Below are positions 45,154 through 59,060 of a DNA stretch of 64,000 bases, piece by piece (within the stretch, counting starts at the first letter, position 1; each line of letters opens with the position of its first letter). The translations under genes and the position numbers were made by a program. A model generated the notes under the pieces. The model saw nothing but the letters and a program-made list of their open reading frames with translations. It ran no database searches and had not been told where the DNA came from. Origin of the DNA: Oreohelix idahoensis (taxonomy: Eukaryota; Mollusca; Gastropoda; Stylommatophora; Oreohelicidae); NCBI GenBank assembly GCA_024509875.1, contig JAMPIV010005830.1, positions 33,501-97,500 on the forward strand, given 5' to 3'.

Positions 45154-47308
45154 ACTCACGTACACACACACATAAGTGGCGACAGTTAGACGCATAGTCA
45201 CGAAAAACTATAACAATGGAATATATATATGTTGGAACGAGCTGACCGACACGCTTGAATAAAGTTTATATAAATGTATTAACATAAGGAAATCTTACCA
45301 CAACACATAAATGTTAATATCAAGTATTGAAAATACATATAAGGTAATGAATTACTACAAGTATAATAGACCCATAGGTGTAATCTTTTCCCACGATCGG
45401 GTTAGACGAAAAGTGATAGCCCCAAAGAGGCACGGATATATACACTATAGTCTCAGATTTCCCTCTATCGTTGAAAACAGAATGTATACCCTAATCTATC
45501 CTAAGAGAGGAAAACCCGCATTTAGCAACAATTTGCATAAATGAAATTTTAAAAAAATGTGGGTGCACAAATCCTTTCCTAAAAGAATCACTCAGTCTGC
45601 TTTCACTCTGTTCTTTCAGCAGGGGCCCCTGTCTCACTTTTCTTACCTAAAATCTTGCTGGTGTTCGCCGTCTGGCGCACGTTAGTACACACACCGTTTA
45701 ATCTGTCTTTCTGTTTTGATGAAGCGGATCCCAGCTCTGCAGATTTTGGTTTCATCCAATGGGTCCGGGGAGCGTCCTCTTCATGCGATAGTTTTCTTTT
45801 CAGATTGAAGTTAGTGTCAATTTACTCAGTTCAGGTAAGAATTAGACTTAAGCGGGCTCACAGTTTCAGAATTACGAGGTTTCCCTTATTTAGGAAAATG
45901 ACCGGTTGGTAACTTCTCTCAATAGATAATTATTGGTCACACCACAATTTGTCAAAAAAATGTCGGAATGTTAATGATTTGTAATTTTTCTCGCCACAGG
46001 GCTGCATGTACATGAGAGTTTGTGAAGAAATATAATCTGACTCAATAGGTCCAGTATAGGCATTTAGTCTTTTAAAAAAGTTAGTGATATTGGTACTCTG
46101 TCTATTTCTGGAGGCAAACACACTGCCAGACAGGTGTTAACTTGTAGACCCACGTGGTTAAAGATAAAAATGTTTCTTCTCTCAGTTGTACTAAAACCGC
46201 TGGTAAAAGTTGGGCTGACCCAAAACTGTATAAGGAAGAGAAAAGTACAAAATACTTAACCACAATATTCGCTTCGGTTATAACTTACATTATAACTGCA
46301 AGCGTAGAGCTTGTCTTAACGTTAAAACACCCGAGAAATAATTACGATCGTATAAAAAAATCAATCATCATGTGGTTACTAGCAATTTAATTAAATTTTA
46401 TTTACAGCTGCATGGGTTTAAGCTAGAAATAATAATTTATACCGCTTTCCACTGTAACACGTCAACTAGAGAATATAACAGACTTATAATTTAATCCCTC
46501 TGCACAGAAATCTAACTAGTGAAAATAAAATAGGCGATTTACCACTTAAATCACTCAACATTACTAGATATATAATATTACCTCCAAACAGAACTACGGC
46601 TATACCCACGAACTAGAATTATTCACTTATATCGATATTCTAGAAGCTCGACCAAAATGACGAGAAAACTAAGAACTTCGCTATACAAGCTTATTCTCTA
46701 GCACGAGCGATCCGTCTACTGCAACTTAGGAGTACTGAATGAATGAAGTCTAACTACTGGGGTTTATATCTTATGAAAAGGAATGATTTCCTAATTCTCG
46801 AAAACCCAAAATAGTTCCCGTCTTAACACCTACATTAACTCAGGCGCCTGGCAATAAAACTGCCAGTGCTTGCTCTAACACCTGCCGCTACCTCTGGTCC
46901 TTCCCGAGCGATGCCTGTTGGTGCCTTTCACACCCATCACCGAGAAACTTAACCGTAGAAGCTTCATGTCAGATGAAAATGTTAGACGATTGTCTGCCAT
47001 CATATGTCTGTCGAATACGAATTTCACACTACTCGGTCTACTCAAGAACTTAGCTTAACAGCAATAAAAATGCGTTTCTACATAAGAAAAGAAAAGGCAA
47101 AGGTATGAATGGGAGAGTTATATTTCAACAATCATACGAATGCGAAAACAGGATAAAAGAGCGATTTAACGTAGAAGACACGAGTAGAATAAAGAAAAGA
47201 TATAGAAATTTATTAATCATAAATCTGTCTGCGACAGACGTCCCCTTTTTAAGATATGGAACCACTCCATGTCTACGTTATGGAAATAAATTTCCTATAT
47301 CCTTAGCT

Positions 47309-47989
47309 TCAGTGTGTCTGTTCTCTATCATCTTCCCTCTCATCTTCCCCCTCCGTCTCTGTCCAATTCCTACTCATTAAGTCTGCTCCCAAAGTCTTCC
47401 TTCTCTGGAATGTCTTCCGTGCGCGCTTGAAAGAGTGTCGCCGCTTTTGACATCGTTGAAAGATTCCGTGTGTTTGCAGTGGAATTTCCCTGCCACTATC
47501 GTCATCTTCGTCAGTTTTGGCGAACGCCAGGAGATGTTCGGAGGTTGGCCCCGGTGTTTCCAAGTATTTCTTTAAAAGGTTTACATGGAAAACCTTCTCC
47601 TTTCCTTTAATAGAGATCTGGTAGTTAGCTTTAGAAATCTTTTTAAGGACGGTAAACGGCCCTTGCCATCCGATGCGTAGTTTGTTGTTCCCGGTTGGGA
47701 GTAACACTAAAACTTTCTATCCTGCTTGTAATTCTCTTTCTTTCGCGACTTTCCTGTATCGGTTAGCGTGCTTTGCGCGTGCTCGCTTAAAGTTGGTCGT
47801 TGCTAGGTCCCATCCTAGTTTCAACCTATCCTTTAAATCCGACACATATTTACTGGCTGAGACAACTGTCTCATCAGCCTTCTGGTCTGTCAGCGACTGA
47901 AGTAAGGCTTCCAGCGGGCCCTTAATGGGTCTGCCGAATAAAAGCGTGGCTGGCGGAAATCCTGTGGACGTATGTGGGGTTTCTCTGTA
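47309..47989 (-). pseudogene. Integrase C-terminal part and post-integrase linker
   Basis: On the minus strand from 47989: YRETPHTSTGFPPATLLFGR and PIKGPLEALLQSL, then ADETVVSASKYVSDLK, a stop near 47716, LLPTGNNKLRIGWQGPFTVL (GPF/Y module), and KGKEKVFHVNLLKKYLETPG. About 90 acidic and basic residues follow and the frame ends at 47309. In relatives RT follows this linker; here the polypurine tract and LTR follow directly. Confidence 0.85.
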
Positions 47990-48450
47990 GGCAGTGATAT
48001 ATGTCTGTGTCCGATAACGTTTGACAGTGGTAGAGGCTCGGCGCCGGCTGTGCCGATCCCTCTAAACGTCTTGTCTTGGAGGTATAACCCCTTTGCATGG
48101 TAGAGAACCCCTTTTCTCATGGCATTGCACCCCCTTTGCAGCGTAGAGAGTTATCAAACCTCGGGGCAGTACACACACGCCATAGTAGGCCTATTGTACC
48201 CTGTTTCGAGTCTAGGATGCACCCTAGGGTTGAAAGAAAGCCCACAACACCCCCCCCCCAATCGTCTGATACCGTGTGGATGCACGGCGGGTTGCGGCCC
48301 CATCGCCTGGTGTCACGATGGGTGCCTTCCCGGCCGTGTGGCAACACGGACCGTGTGCAGAAGGGCGGCAGTGGCTGCGCCACCGCCGCGCCAGGCTGTC
48401 TGCATAAAGGGTAAAAGAGTCTAATCACTCGCACCCTATGGGGTTCAAAA
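47990..48450. other. GC-rich 460-bp insertion in the integrase gene
   Basis: Integrase reading stops on the minus strand at SIPAALLC (48451) and resumes at YRETPHTS (47989). The DNA between is GC-rich, unlike both flanks. It holds repeated CAAAGGGG/CCCCTTTGCA motifs (48090-48140), two similar AGGGTGC blocks, a C run (48249-48257) and a GCCGTGTGG/ACACGGCGGG region. The junctions share only TGC. No terminal inverted repeat or tail is recognised. Overlapping frames of about 105 codons on both strands reflect high GC and are not taken as genes. Confidence 0.6.
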
Positions 48451-49178
48451 GCAAAGCAAAGCTGCAGGGATAGAAAGATGCCAATCGTCAGGTTTCACTT
48501 GTGCCAGGTTACTTAACATCATGTTGAGGTTTCCGTTAACACGTTCTACTAACCCACTTCTGGCCAGAGTGTAAGGCTTAGTGTAGATGTGCTGGTCCCT
48601 CAAGATCTTAACGATCTCATCCATCAACAGGTTTCGGTATGGAGATCCGTTATCCGTCAACACTTGTTAAGGGAATCCTAACCGAGTAAAAATCTGCACG
48701 ATGGCTTCTGCGACATGCTTTGAATCTGTGCATGTTAACGGGATAGCTTCTGCCCACATAGTGCATGTGTCGACTAAGGTGAGGATGAACCTGTTCCTTC
48801 TTTTAGTCTTTTCTAAGGATCCTAAAATGTCGATTAATACCCTTCAAAAGGTGTTCCCATTATTGGCATTTCACCCATGGAAACTGGGAGTGTCCGTTGC
48901 TTGGGTGGCACACGTTGGCACTGGGCACAGGATTTCACAAATCTGATAATATCAGAGCTCACTCCTGGCCACCAATAATGAGTAGTTATCCGTTGGTTTG
49001 TGGCGTTCTGTCCCATATGTCCGCTGAAGAGAAGAGAGTGCCCCATTTCTAGGATTTGGCTTCTGTACTGTTTCGGTACTAGGAGCTGATTGTAACCTTG
49101 GTCAGGCTTGCCCGTTCTGCGATAAAGTACGCCATCCTTGGAAAAAATGTCCCCGTGCTGTCTAGGGTCCTTAGCCAT
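48451..49178 (-). pseudogene. Integrase zinc finger and catalytic core
   Basis: From 49178: FSKDGVLYRRTGKPDQGYNQ, then the HHCC finger HSLLFSGHMG ... VKSCAQCQ, then GTPFEGY (stop at 48834). The core continues with a catalytic Asp region near 48800-48780, MLTDNGSPYRNLLMDEIV (second Asp; 48663) and SGLVERVNGNLNMML (Glu). Integrase would insert the cDNA and make the 5-bp duplication. Frame breaks near 48834 and 48664 inactivate it. Confidence 0.85.
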
Positions 49179-49990
49179 GGGCAGTTTCCTAAAGCAGGGT
49201 CCTTTTGTTGCGCTTCTTTAAGTTCCATAGGTAAAAAAAATTTTGCAGGCTCCCATTCCTTCTTGGTTTGCCCTCTTGTAGTTGCTGCTGCCACAATCGG
49301 CTCTTCCGGTTTCCCAATAAACACATATCTACCGCCAAGTGTGACTGGGTAGATCGGGTCATCCATAACAGCCGCTTTGATCACACCTCTGACAAAATCA
49401 GAGTGGATCTCAACCAATGAAATGGGAAGCGCTGTAGGTGCCTCACTCTTAGAAACTCCACAAAGTTGGACGGTTTCTCCTGTCTCTTGACCGGGTTTGA
49501 CCAGGTGCCTGGCGACAATGCAATCATAAGAAAGCCCCGTGTCAAATAAACAAAAAGTTGAAGAACCGTTCAAAATAACAGTATCTCGCGTTGAGGGTCT
49601 CTCTCCCTCAGGTTGAGAATCACTGACATTGATTCTACCTTGCGAGACTGTTAGCAGGCATCCGATGCGTTTAGGCTCGGTGTGCTCGTTCTGATCATAT
49701 GTCCCGTGCTCAAGGGTTTTCCCTTTTCCACCTTGTCCTTTCTGACCGTGCTGCCATGTAGGAAGGTTGGGTTGATCAGTCTGTTTGTTGTTGTTGGGGT
49801 ACTTGTTTTTGTAGAACCTAGACTTTTCAGGAGGGGGGTTTTGGGGTCCAGTTTCTCTGTGGTTATTTTGGTGAGAAGCATGAGAAGATTGGTCTAGATT
49901 ATTCTTTCGAAAAGGCTCTTCTGTCGGTTTACGTTTTGTGGCCGGCAGTTCGGCCAGCGCATTATGATATCGCTCAGACTTTTCCAAGAT
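49079..49990 (-). pseudogene. Gag C-terminus and protease of the large Gypsy element
   Basis: A 302-codon open frame from 49987. The first part is Asn/Gln/Lys-rich Gag tail; the zinc-knuckle position (HGTYDQNEHTEPKRIGC) has lost its Cys residues. The protease follows, with STFCLFDTGLSYDCIVARHL (active-site DTG near 49550), VQLCGVSKSEAPT and PIYPVTLGGRYVF. The PR to integrase linker (AKFFLPMELKEAQQKDPAL) follows, and a frameshift near 49180 leads to the integrase. Order PR-IN is explicit. Confidence 0.85.
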
Positions 49991-50862
49991 GTCTGTTCTG
50001 CCCCTTGCTCAGCTAGAAATCTCCGGGTGTCAGCAGACAAAGTGTTCCTCATCTGTTCGCATATAACGAACTCCTCAAGACCTTCATTGGTAAAAGCGAG
50101 CTGTGAAAGCTCAAGGCACTTTGTCAAGTATCCCTTCAAGCGAGACGAGAACTGCTTGAAAGTCTCAGAGCTTTCCTTCCTGCTGTTGCGAAACAGTTGC
50201 AAAAATTTGCGCGCATTCATTTCAAAGCGCTCAAGTAAAGTTTTCTTCAACACGTCGTAGTTGTCTTGTTGGCAACTTTCCAGTTTGGCGTAAACATCAT
50301 ACGCACTGCTTTTCAAAACCTGAGAAAGCTTCATATTCCAACGCGACCTCTCTAAACCTTACAGAGTTGCAATTTTCTCAAATTTGTCTAGCCATGTGTC
50401 AATCTTTTCATTAGGACAAGGGACAGATTCTAGAGCAAAAGACAGCGTTGAGTTGAAGAGATTGAGTGTTAGAAGGATCAGTTAAGGAAGCATGAAAAGA
50501 CTCTCCATTGCTTTGAACCTTTAGAGCTTTAAGCGCCAGCTCATGCTGTCTCTCCTCCCTCTCCTTCTCATGCTGTCTCTCCTCACTCTCCTTCTCATGC
50601 TGTTTCTCCCCCTCTCCTTCTCATGATGTCTCTCCTTCTCTCTTTCCTCATGCTGTCTCTCCTTCTCTCTTTCGTTCGCCCTGCGAATTTCTATTTATTC
50701 CTCAATCTTCTTCTGCTCTCTAGCTTCGGCTGCTTTTTCCTTCTGCTCCGCATCATATCTCTCAAGTTCGTCCCTGACAAAAGCGTTCGCTTCCTCTCCT
50801 TGTAAACCTTCTTCTCTTGCTTCGACCCTGAGGATCTGCCTAAGTTTCGCCCTCTCTGCCAT
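49894..50862 (-). pseudogene. Gag of the large Gypsy element
   Basis: The start codon (50862-50860) opens MAERAKLRQILRVEAREEGL. A charged coiled coil follows with tandem (E)KERQHE units, visible as CTCATGCTGTCTCTCCTTCT repeats at 50540-50680 on the plus strand. A broken linker leads to IDTWLDKFEKIATL and the Gag core AYDVYAKLESCQQDNYDVLK, TLLERFEMNARKFLQLFRNS, LKGYLTKCLELSQL. Stops and frameshifts lie at 50695, near 50460, 50360 and 49894. Same layout as the Gag at 15092. Confidence 0.8.
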
Positions 50863-51590
50863 GGCAAATAGGTGACTGAGACTTAGTCGAGAAGGAAGTA
50901 AGAAAAGGATACACTGGTTCCTTACCACTTACGAGAAAATACCACCAAAAAGATGATATAACTAAACTGGGATACCTCCTCCTAAATAGTTATCTAACTA
51001 TCGCTGCAGCTTATCGGCAATAAAAGCTCTAACTGCAAGCGACTATGCCAAATAAATGGTAGTTAAGATTAATCACTAACAAAATAAGTTGCTACAGTGG
51101 AAACAAAACAATTATTGCAAAAATTTTAAGGAGAATAAAAATCCCTAAATTTTTAATCCACTACAAGTTCACCCCTGAAGACAGTTAAGGTAAGGGAGGC
51201 AATTAACAGGACGAATAGTCCGAACGCGCTCCTTAACTTAGTTCAAACACCTTTCTGCTTCTACCCTGTGATTGTTTTTACAATCACAAAATCTACCAGC
51301 GGTTTAGTATTACAAAATCAACATATAACATAACTTCCGACAAAATCAACCTGTAAATCAAAATGTATAATATACTCAAAAATGCTGTGGAAAAAACAAT
51401 TTCTATACGTGTGGTCAGCAAGCCCATAAACAGATCGATTGTCTAGGGGGGAAATTATTTTTAAAGATATAAACATACGACATCACACTCTTACTCTATA
51501 TCAGAATAAAGAAAATCAATCCTGCAGACGAGCTGATATTCGTACTTGCTCAGGACTAGAGTTCAATTCCCGGAAAACGAGCCACCATTC
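50863..51590 (-). other. Leader of the large Gypsy element
   Basis: About 0.7 kb between 5' LTR and gag, AT-rich. The part next to the LTR (minus strand TGGTGGCTCGTTTTCCGGG) is the candidate primer-binding site. It starts with the same TGGTGGC as the RRM-carrying element. Confidence 0.5.
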
Positions 51591-54015
51591 TGTCGTGGAT
51601 TTTTGATAGGGGAATTAAGACTTGGGTTGGTCCCTTCTGAATAGATTAGAATAAGAGATAGCAACAGTGAGAGAAGATAATAGAAATAGATTTTCACGAG
51701 TGAGATGGTAGAAATTAATAGAGTCTGTCCCTGAAATCGAGAATTTTCTCTCTTTCAGCCTATCTTCTACAACAGATCTAGAGGAGTCAGACAGTCTATT
51801 GACTATATATATTAATATATATATATATACCACTCACGTACACACACACACACACACATAAGTGACAACAGTTAGACGCACAGACGTGAAAAACAATAAC
51901 AATGGAATATAGATATGTTGGAACGAGCTGACCGACACGCTTGAATAAAGTTTATGTAAATTTATTAACATAAGGAAAATTTACCACAACACATACATGT
52001 TAATATCAAGCATAGAAAATACATATAAGTTAATGAATTACTACAAGTATAATAGACCCATAGGTGTAATCTTTTCCCTCGATGTTTAGCCCACGATCGG
52101 GTTAGAAGAAAAGTGATAGCCCCAAAGAGTCACGAATATTTACACTATAGTCTCAGACTTCCTTCTAAAGCTGAGAACAGCATGTATACCCTAATCTATC
52201 CTAAGAGAGGAAAACCCGCATTTAGCAACAATTTGCATAAATGAAATTTAAATAAAAATGTGGGTGCACAAATCCTATCCTAAAAGAATCACTCAGTCTG
52301 CTTTCACTCTGTTCTTTCAGCAGGGGCCCCTGTCTCACTTTTCTTACCTAAAATCTTGCTGGTGTTCGCCGTCTGGCGCACGTTAGTACACACACCGTTT
52401 AATCTGTCTTTCTGTTTTGATGAAGCGGATCCCAGCTCTGCAGATTTTGGTTTCATCCAATGGGTCCGGGGAGCGTCCTCTTCATGCGATAGTTTTCTTT
52501 TCAGATTGAAGTTAGTGTCAATTTACTCAGTTCAGGTAAGAATTAGACTTAAGCGGGCTCACAGTTTCAGAATTACGAGGTTTCTCTTATTTAGGAAAAT
52601 GACCGGTTGGTAACTTCTCTCAATAGATAATTATTGGTCACGCCACAATTTGTCAAAAAAATGTCGGAATGTTAATGATTTGTAATTTTTCTCGCCACAG
52701 GGCTGCATGTACATGAGAGTTTGTGAAGAAATATAATCTGACTCAATAGGTCCAGTATAGGCATTTAGTCTTTTAAAAAAGTTAGTGATATTGGTACTCT
52801 GTCTATTTCTGGAGGCAAACACACTGCTAGACAGGTGTTAACTTGTAGACCCACGTGGTTAAAGATAAAAATGTTTCTTCTCTCAGTTGTACTAAAACCG
52901 CTGGTAAAAGTTGGGCTGACCCAAAACTGTATAAGGAAGAGAAAAGTACAAAATACTTAACCACAATATTCGCTTCGGTAATAACTTACATTATAACTGC
53001 AAGCGTAGAGCTTGTCTTAACGTTAAAACACCCGTGAAATAATTATGATCGTTTAAAAAAATCAATCATCATGAATTAGAAATACCTACGTATTTCGTCA
53101 ATACTCAATGATGATTCAGTGCAGTTATAAGTTAGTTACAATATACTCGGACTGGTTACTAGCAATTTAATTAAATTTTATTTACAGCTGCATGAGTTTA
53201 AGCTAGAAATAATACTTTATTCTGCTTTCCACTGTAACACGTCAACTAGAGAATATAATAGACTTATAATTTAATCCCTCTGCACAGAAATCTAACTAGT
53301 GAAAATAAAATAGGCGATTTACCACTTAAATCACTCAACATTACTAGATATATAATATTACCTCCAAACAGAACTACGGCTATACCCAAGAACTAGAATT
53401 ATTCACTTATATCGATATTCTAGAAGCTCGACCAAAATGACGAGAAAACTAACAACTTCGCTATACAAGCTTATTCTCTAGCACGAGCGATCCGCCTACT
53501 GCAACTTAGGATTACTGAATGAATGAAGTCTAACTACTGGAGTTTATATCTTATGAAAAGGAATGATTTCCTAATTCTCGAAAACCCGAAATAGTTCCCG
53601 TCTTAACACCTACATTAACTCAGGCGCCTGGCAATAAAACTGCCAGTGCTCGCTCTAACACCTGCCGCTACCTCTGGTCCTTCCCGAGCGATGCCTGTTG
53701 GTGCCTTTCACACCCATCACCGAGAAACTTAACCGTAGAAGCTTCGTGTCAGATGAAAATGTTAGACGATTGTCTGCCATCATATGTCTGTCGAGAACGA
53801 ATTTCACACTACTCGGTCTACTCAAGAGCTTAGCTTAACAGCAATAAAAATGCGTTTCTACATAAGAAAAGAAAAGACAAAGGTATGAATGGGAGAGTTG
53901 TATTTCAACAATCATACGAATGCAAAAATAGGATAAAAGAGCGATATAACGTAGAAGACACGGGTAGAATAAAGAAAAGATATAGAAATTTATTAATCAT
54001 AAATCTCTCTATGAC

Positions 54016-54016
<1 letters not shown>
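51591..54016 (-). repeat. 5' LTR of the large Gypsy element (about 2.43 kb)
   Basis: Uninterrupted partner of the LTR above, TGTCGTGGATT... to ...CTATGACA on the plus strand. The length is well above the few hundred bp usual for Gypsy LTRs. It contains short TA and CA repeats near 51805-51860. Confidence 0.92.
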
Positions 54017-55213
<1,197 letters not shown>

Positions 55214-55682
55214 AGTTATTTTTTTTTAAGGGGAGAGGAGAGTGAGTTGTTTTTAGCACGAGATGAGCGGCGGCGGTTTTCCCATCTAGCAGGTCGCATT
55301 TATGTTTTGATTCGTATGGATTGTTGGTTTGTACACCTTTAATGAATATATTCTATGAACCAGCATGGAATGGTTAGCGAATGCAACCACTGAATAAAAG
55401 GTATTGTTTAGTTAAGACGAAGTTAGACTTACTTCTTGAACATTAGTTGGAAGTTACATTGTTGACATTTGACTATCAGCAACAGAGTACTTCATTCTTA
55501 CGATCACACAGCCACACACCAACACAGACGAGTCTACAACAACTACCTGGGTTTACTACACATCTCTTCTGTAACCACCATCTCTGGCGATAGCCAGTTT
55601 ACAACAGAAGCACCTCATTTCTTCACCCTGTCACAAAACGACTTTACAACAGAAGTCCTACATTTTTCCTCACCCTGTCACA
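55214..55682 (+). repeat. 5' LTR, unit 1
   Basis: 469 bp, matching 59061-59522, 60015-60483 and 63856 onward. An AATAAA lies at about 55393-55398. The following sequence, CTTTATTGATGCCCGTGACC (TTGGTTCCCGTGACC in unit 2), is in the primer-binding-site position. Confidence 0.85.
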
Positions 55683-55738
55683 GTAACCTTTATTGATGCC
55701 CGTGACCAACTCGTCTCCGTTGGTGCACCCATACTACA

Positions 55739-56932
55739 ATGGAAACAGACCAGCCGCAACTGGAGCACCAGTTGGTATTGTTGCAACAGCAGAACCAACA
55801 ATTACAGCAACAGCTTCTGCTTCAGACACAGCAGGCAGCGTCACAACAACCCCTACCAGACTCTGATAATTTTCATACTGCAACTTTGAAGAACATAACG
55901 GACACTTTGTGCAATGTTACTCAGTCCGCACATTTTCAGAACATTGCTTCAATTGTTACACCTTTTGATGGGGACCCTTCGCGGTTTAAGAAGGGGTTAG
56001 TGGACATAGAAAAGTACGTCTCATTAATCCCTACAGCTACAGATGAAGACCGTAAAAGGGTCGCATTTTTGTCGTCTCAGTCTCTGGTTACAGACTTCCT
56101 TCGACGAAGATTCAAGGACTTCCCTATGGAAACCTTTCCCTCCCTGAGAAAAGAGTTGATCCATCGTTATTCTCCAGTGACCGACTGTCAACACGCTTGG
56201 ACTCTTCTCCGGCGCAATCATCAGGAGAAGCACGAACCTGTGCAATGCTATGGTGACCGGCTGCTCAATCTTTCTGAGGATGCCTTCTTGGAAGATTCTA
56301 TGCCTTCAGCGGATCTAGCCAAACATCTTGTTGGCATCTTCATTGACGGTCTCTCTACAGACTCGCTCAAACTTCATCTAACTCGAAAAGATCCTCAATC
56401 CATCAATGAAGCCATACAGTTAGCAGTAGCCGAAGAGAACGTAAAGAAACGTTTTCAACAGCGTTTGGGACGTGACCCTCGAGTAGAACCTCAAGAAGAA
56501 CATGAACCGATGGACGTGAGTCATTATCGCTACAGTTGGCAAGGCCCACCTGCACACAACAACGACCTGTTGCTTCTCCGTCAGGGACTCATTCAAGTTA
56601 TCAACATCGAGCGCGACATCATCGAAGTGGATAGGCACCTCTGATACATCAGGTATCTACGATTACTTGCTTCACCTGTGGTCAGCCTAATCATATATCT
56701 AGGAACTGTGTACACCGACAACAGCATCCTGTATGGCCACAAGCTAAACACCCAGCCACAACCACGGAATCGCCAGCACAGTCAGGGACAACCTTACCAA
56801 CCTTCGTGGCCTCCATTCACACCCATGCCACCCCGCCAAGGACCTTCACACTCTTTTTCCCGTGGACAGTCACACCCCAGACCTCTTATGGACCAGGGAA
56901 ACTACTGGAACACCCGTTAGCAAGGACCGTAC
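55739..56932 (+). pseudogene. Gag, unit 1
   Basis: METDQPQLEHQLVLLQQQNQ opens a Gln-rich coiled coil. The Gag core follows: IVTPFDGDPSRFKKGLVDIE, FLRRRFKDFPMETFPSLRKE and HAWTLLRRNHQEKHEPVQCY. Against unit 2 it has 2 extra bases near 56551 (CACACA), shifting the frame and ending it at 56642-56644. A CCHC zinc knuckle CFTCGQPNHISRNC lies downstream (56668-56709), followed by a Pro/Gln-rich tail to about 56920. Gag would form the particle; this copy is broken before the knuckle. Confidence 0.85.
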
Positions 56933-58040
56933 CGGGTGCATTCAACAATTCCAAACGACCACCTTGCAGGGATAGGTCCTTTTATAGAAGAAGAACATTT
57001 GCTTCTCCACATGTTTATTTTTCTTCTCTGTCGTCTTCCTCTCCTGTTTCTTATGTCTCTCCTCCACATGTAATTCCTGATCCTTCCTCATGCCTTATTT
57101 CCATAGCTAAGAAAAGCTACCGTGCGCTCATTGATACTGGAGCCACAGTAAGCCTTATTCGCGAGCAGTTATTTTTTCGACAGCTTCGCAGACACGTCAG
57201 TTTTATTTCCTCTTCTACTCTCTGGCCTCCGTTACTGGCGAACCTCTTCGTTCTCTTGGCACCGCAGTCATACGCCTTCAGATTGGCTCCCAGTTGGTTG
57301 AACATCCGTTCATAGTAACAAGAGGTATGACTCGGAACTTCATTATCGGTCGTGACTTTCTTCTCAGTCATAACGCCCGAATCTATTTTGATTTAAAGCA
57401 GATCCGCATTAATGGTGAATACATCCCTCTCCAGGATGATATTCACATTGCTTCCCTGGTGCGTCTTACTGCTCCTGTAACTTTAAAACCTCATGCTGTT
57501 ACTATCGTTACTGGTCGGGTCAAACAATCCGATTATGTCTCTTCTGGCCACACTGTCCATGTAGAACTATTACCTGATACCGACATAAGTGATGACCCTT
57601 GCATCAATGTAGTAGACGGTATTGTTCAGGTATCTACGAAGCGTAATTTCCCTTTGATGCTCCTTAATGCCTCTGGAAAACCCACCACTATTCAGAGAGG
57701 CACTGTTGTTGCACAGTTGGCATCACATTCCTTGCCTCAACACGCCTCTATTCCTCCTCCCACTTGCCGTTCTTCTACTGCTCCTTCACATTTAATGGGC
57801 GGATTAAATCCTCCTCTCCGGTATCCCACCACTGTTGGTGCAGTTACAAATGCGAATTTACCACATTGTAACTTCCCTCCCCATCACCAATCATTTTCCT
57901 CTCCGGTCCTTACACCCCCTCATTTTGGCGACAGGAAGGATTATCGCCGTCCACCTCCTCCTCAGCCTCTCTTCCCACACCTTTCTCCTTCTCCTGCCTC
58001 TTCCTCGTCTATTCCCCCCTACACGACTTGCCCAGTTGAT
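56933..58040 (+). pseudogene. Protease and Pro-rich linker, unit 1
   Basis: The retropepsin active site lies in KSYRALIDTGATVSLI (Asp codon 57133-57135). A frameshift near 57215 moves the second half to another frame: VEHPFIVTRGMTRNFIIGRD (flap and GRDF end), then INGEYIPLQDDIHIASL. The following 200 residues, rich in Pro and Ser (SPSPASSSSIPP), link to RT, with another frameshift at the C run near 58013-58019. Three extra T at about 57170 against unit 2 add one Phe in frame. Confidence 0.8.
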
Positions 58041-58959
58041 GGAGCAATTGACAACTGACTCCCCACATGCCACTCGCATTCGCCAGTTTGTCAAGAAACA
58101 TCAAGACATTTTCGCTCTTTCAGATATGGAGCTGAAACAAACATCTACTGTAACCATGGACCTTCACACCACCACTGAAGTTCCTGTCTCTCTCAAGCCC
58201 TACCACACTCCGTTACATAATAGGGAGACTGTGGAAAAGTCAATTGCGGATATGCTTGCCGCAGGCATCATAGAGAGATCTCGGTCCTCTTGGTCCTCCC
58301 CTATTGTAATTGTTACCAAGAAGGATGGATCACATCGCTTCTGTTGTGATTATCGGGCCTTGAATGCCATTACCAAGACCATCTCGTACCCTCTTCCTCG
58401 AGTTGATGATATCTTGGCTACTATTGGCAAGTCTAAGTGGTTCACTACCCTCGACGCCCGATCTGGGTTTTGGTGTATACCAATGTACCCAGAAGCGAAA
58501 ATTAAGTCCTCTTTCTGTACACACATAGGGAGTTATGCGTGGAACGTCATGCCTTTTGGCCTTATGGGCAGCCCTGCTACGTACATGTCCCTTATGGACG
58601 AAGTATTGAAGGGCAATCAATCTTTTGCTTTGGCCTACGTTGACGATATCCTTGTTCACACTCCGGGATCCCTTGAGGACCACTTACTTCAAGTAGAACA
58701 AGTGTTTACACGCTTGAGGGCACATAAGGTTATGCTCAAACTGAGCAAATGTGCATTCCTCCAGACTGAAGCTAAATACCTTGGCTTTATCATTAATCAA
58801 GATGGCGTCCGACCGGACGATACCAAGGTCCAAGCCATTCGTGACATGCCTCCTCCTACCTCTGTCCGCCATGTTCGTGGTTTTTTGGGCATACGCCGCT
58901 CCTTACTTGGTTATCCAAGACTTCAGAACAACCCCGCAAGCTCCAGACCTGGGCTCTGA
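58026..58959 (+). pseudogene. Reverse transcriptase, unit 1
   Basis: A complete Gypsy RT core in one frame: KPYHTPLHNRETVEKSIADM, SSWSSPIVIVTKKDGSHRFC, DYRALNAITKTISYPLPRVD, FTTLDARSGFWCIPM (motif A), MPFGLMGSPATYMSLMDEVL (motif B), LAYVDDILVHTPGS (YVDD catalytic motif, 58636-58647), LKLSKCAFLQTEAKYLGFII. After VRHVRGFLG the normal connection and RNase H domains are deleted and the frame ends at 58957-58959. The core itself has no visible lesion. Confidence 0.9.
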
Positions 58960-59060
58960 ATCTTCAGAGTTATGATGCTACAATAGAGCATATCCCAGGG
59001 GAATATAACACCATTGCTGATCTCCTATCATGGGTCCCGTACAATGCTTGTACTGATATC
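58960..59060 (+). pseudogene. RNase H end remnant, unit 1
   Basis: In another frame from about 58939, LQTWALNLQSYDATIEHIPG followed by EYNTIADLLSWVPYN is the last part of a Gypsy RNase H. The His-Asp-rich catalytic parts are gone, and integrase sequence is entirely absent before the LTR. Confidence 0.8.

Noticed and set aside
48097..48434. Overlapping frames of about 105 codons on both strands
   Set aside because: Explained by the high GC of the insert; no recognisable domain and no codon pattern favouring one frame.
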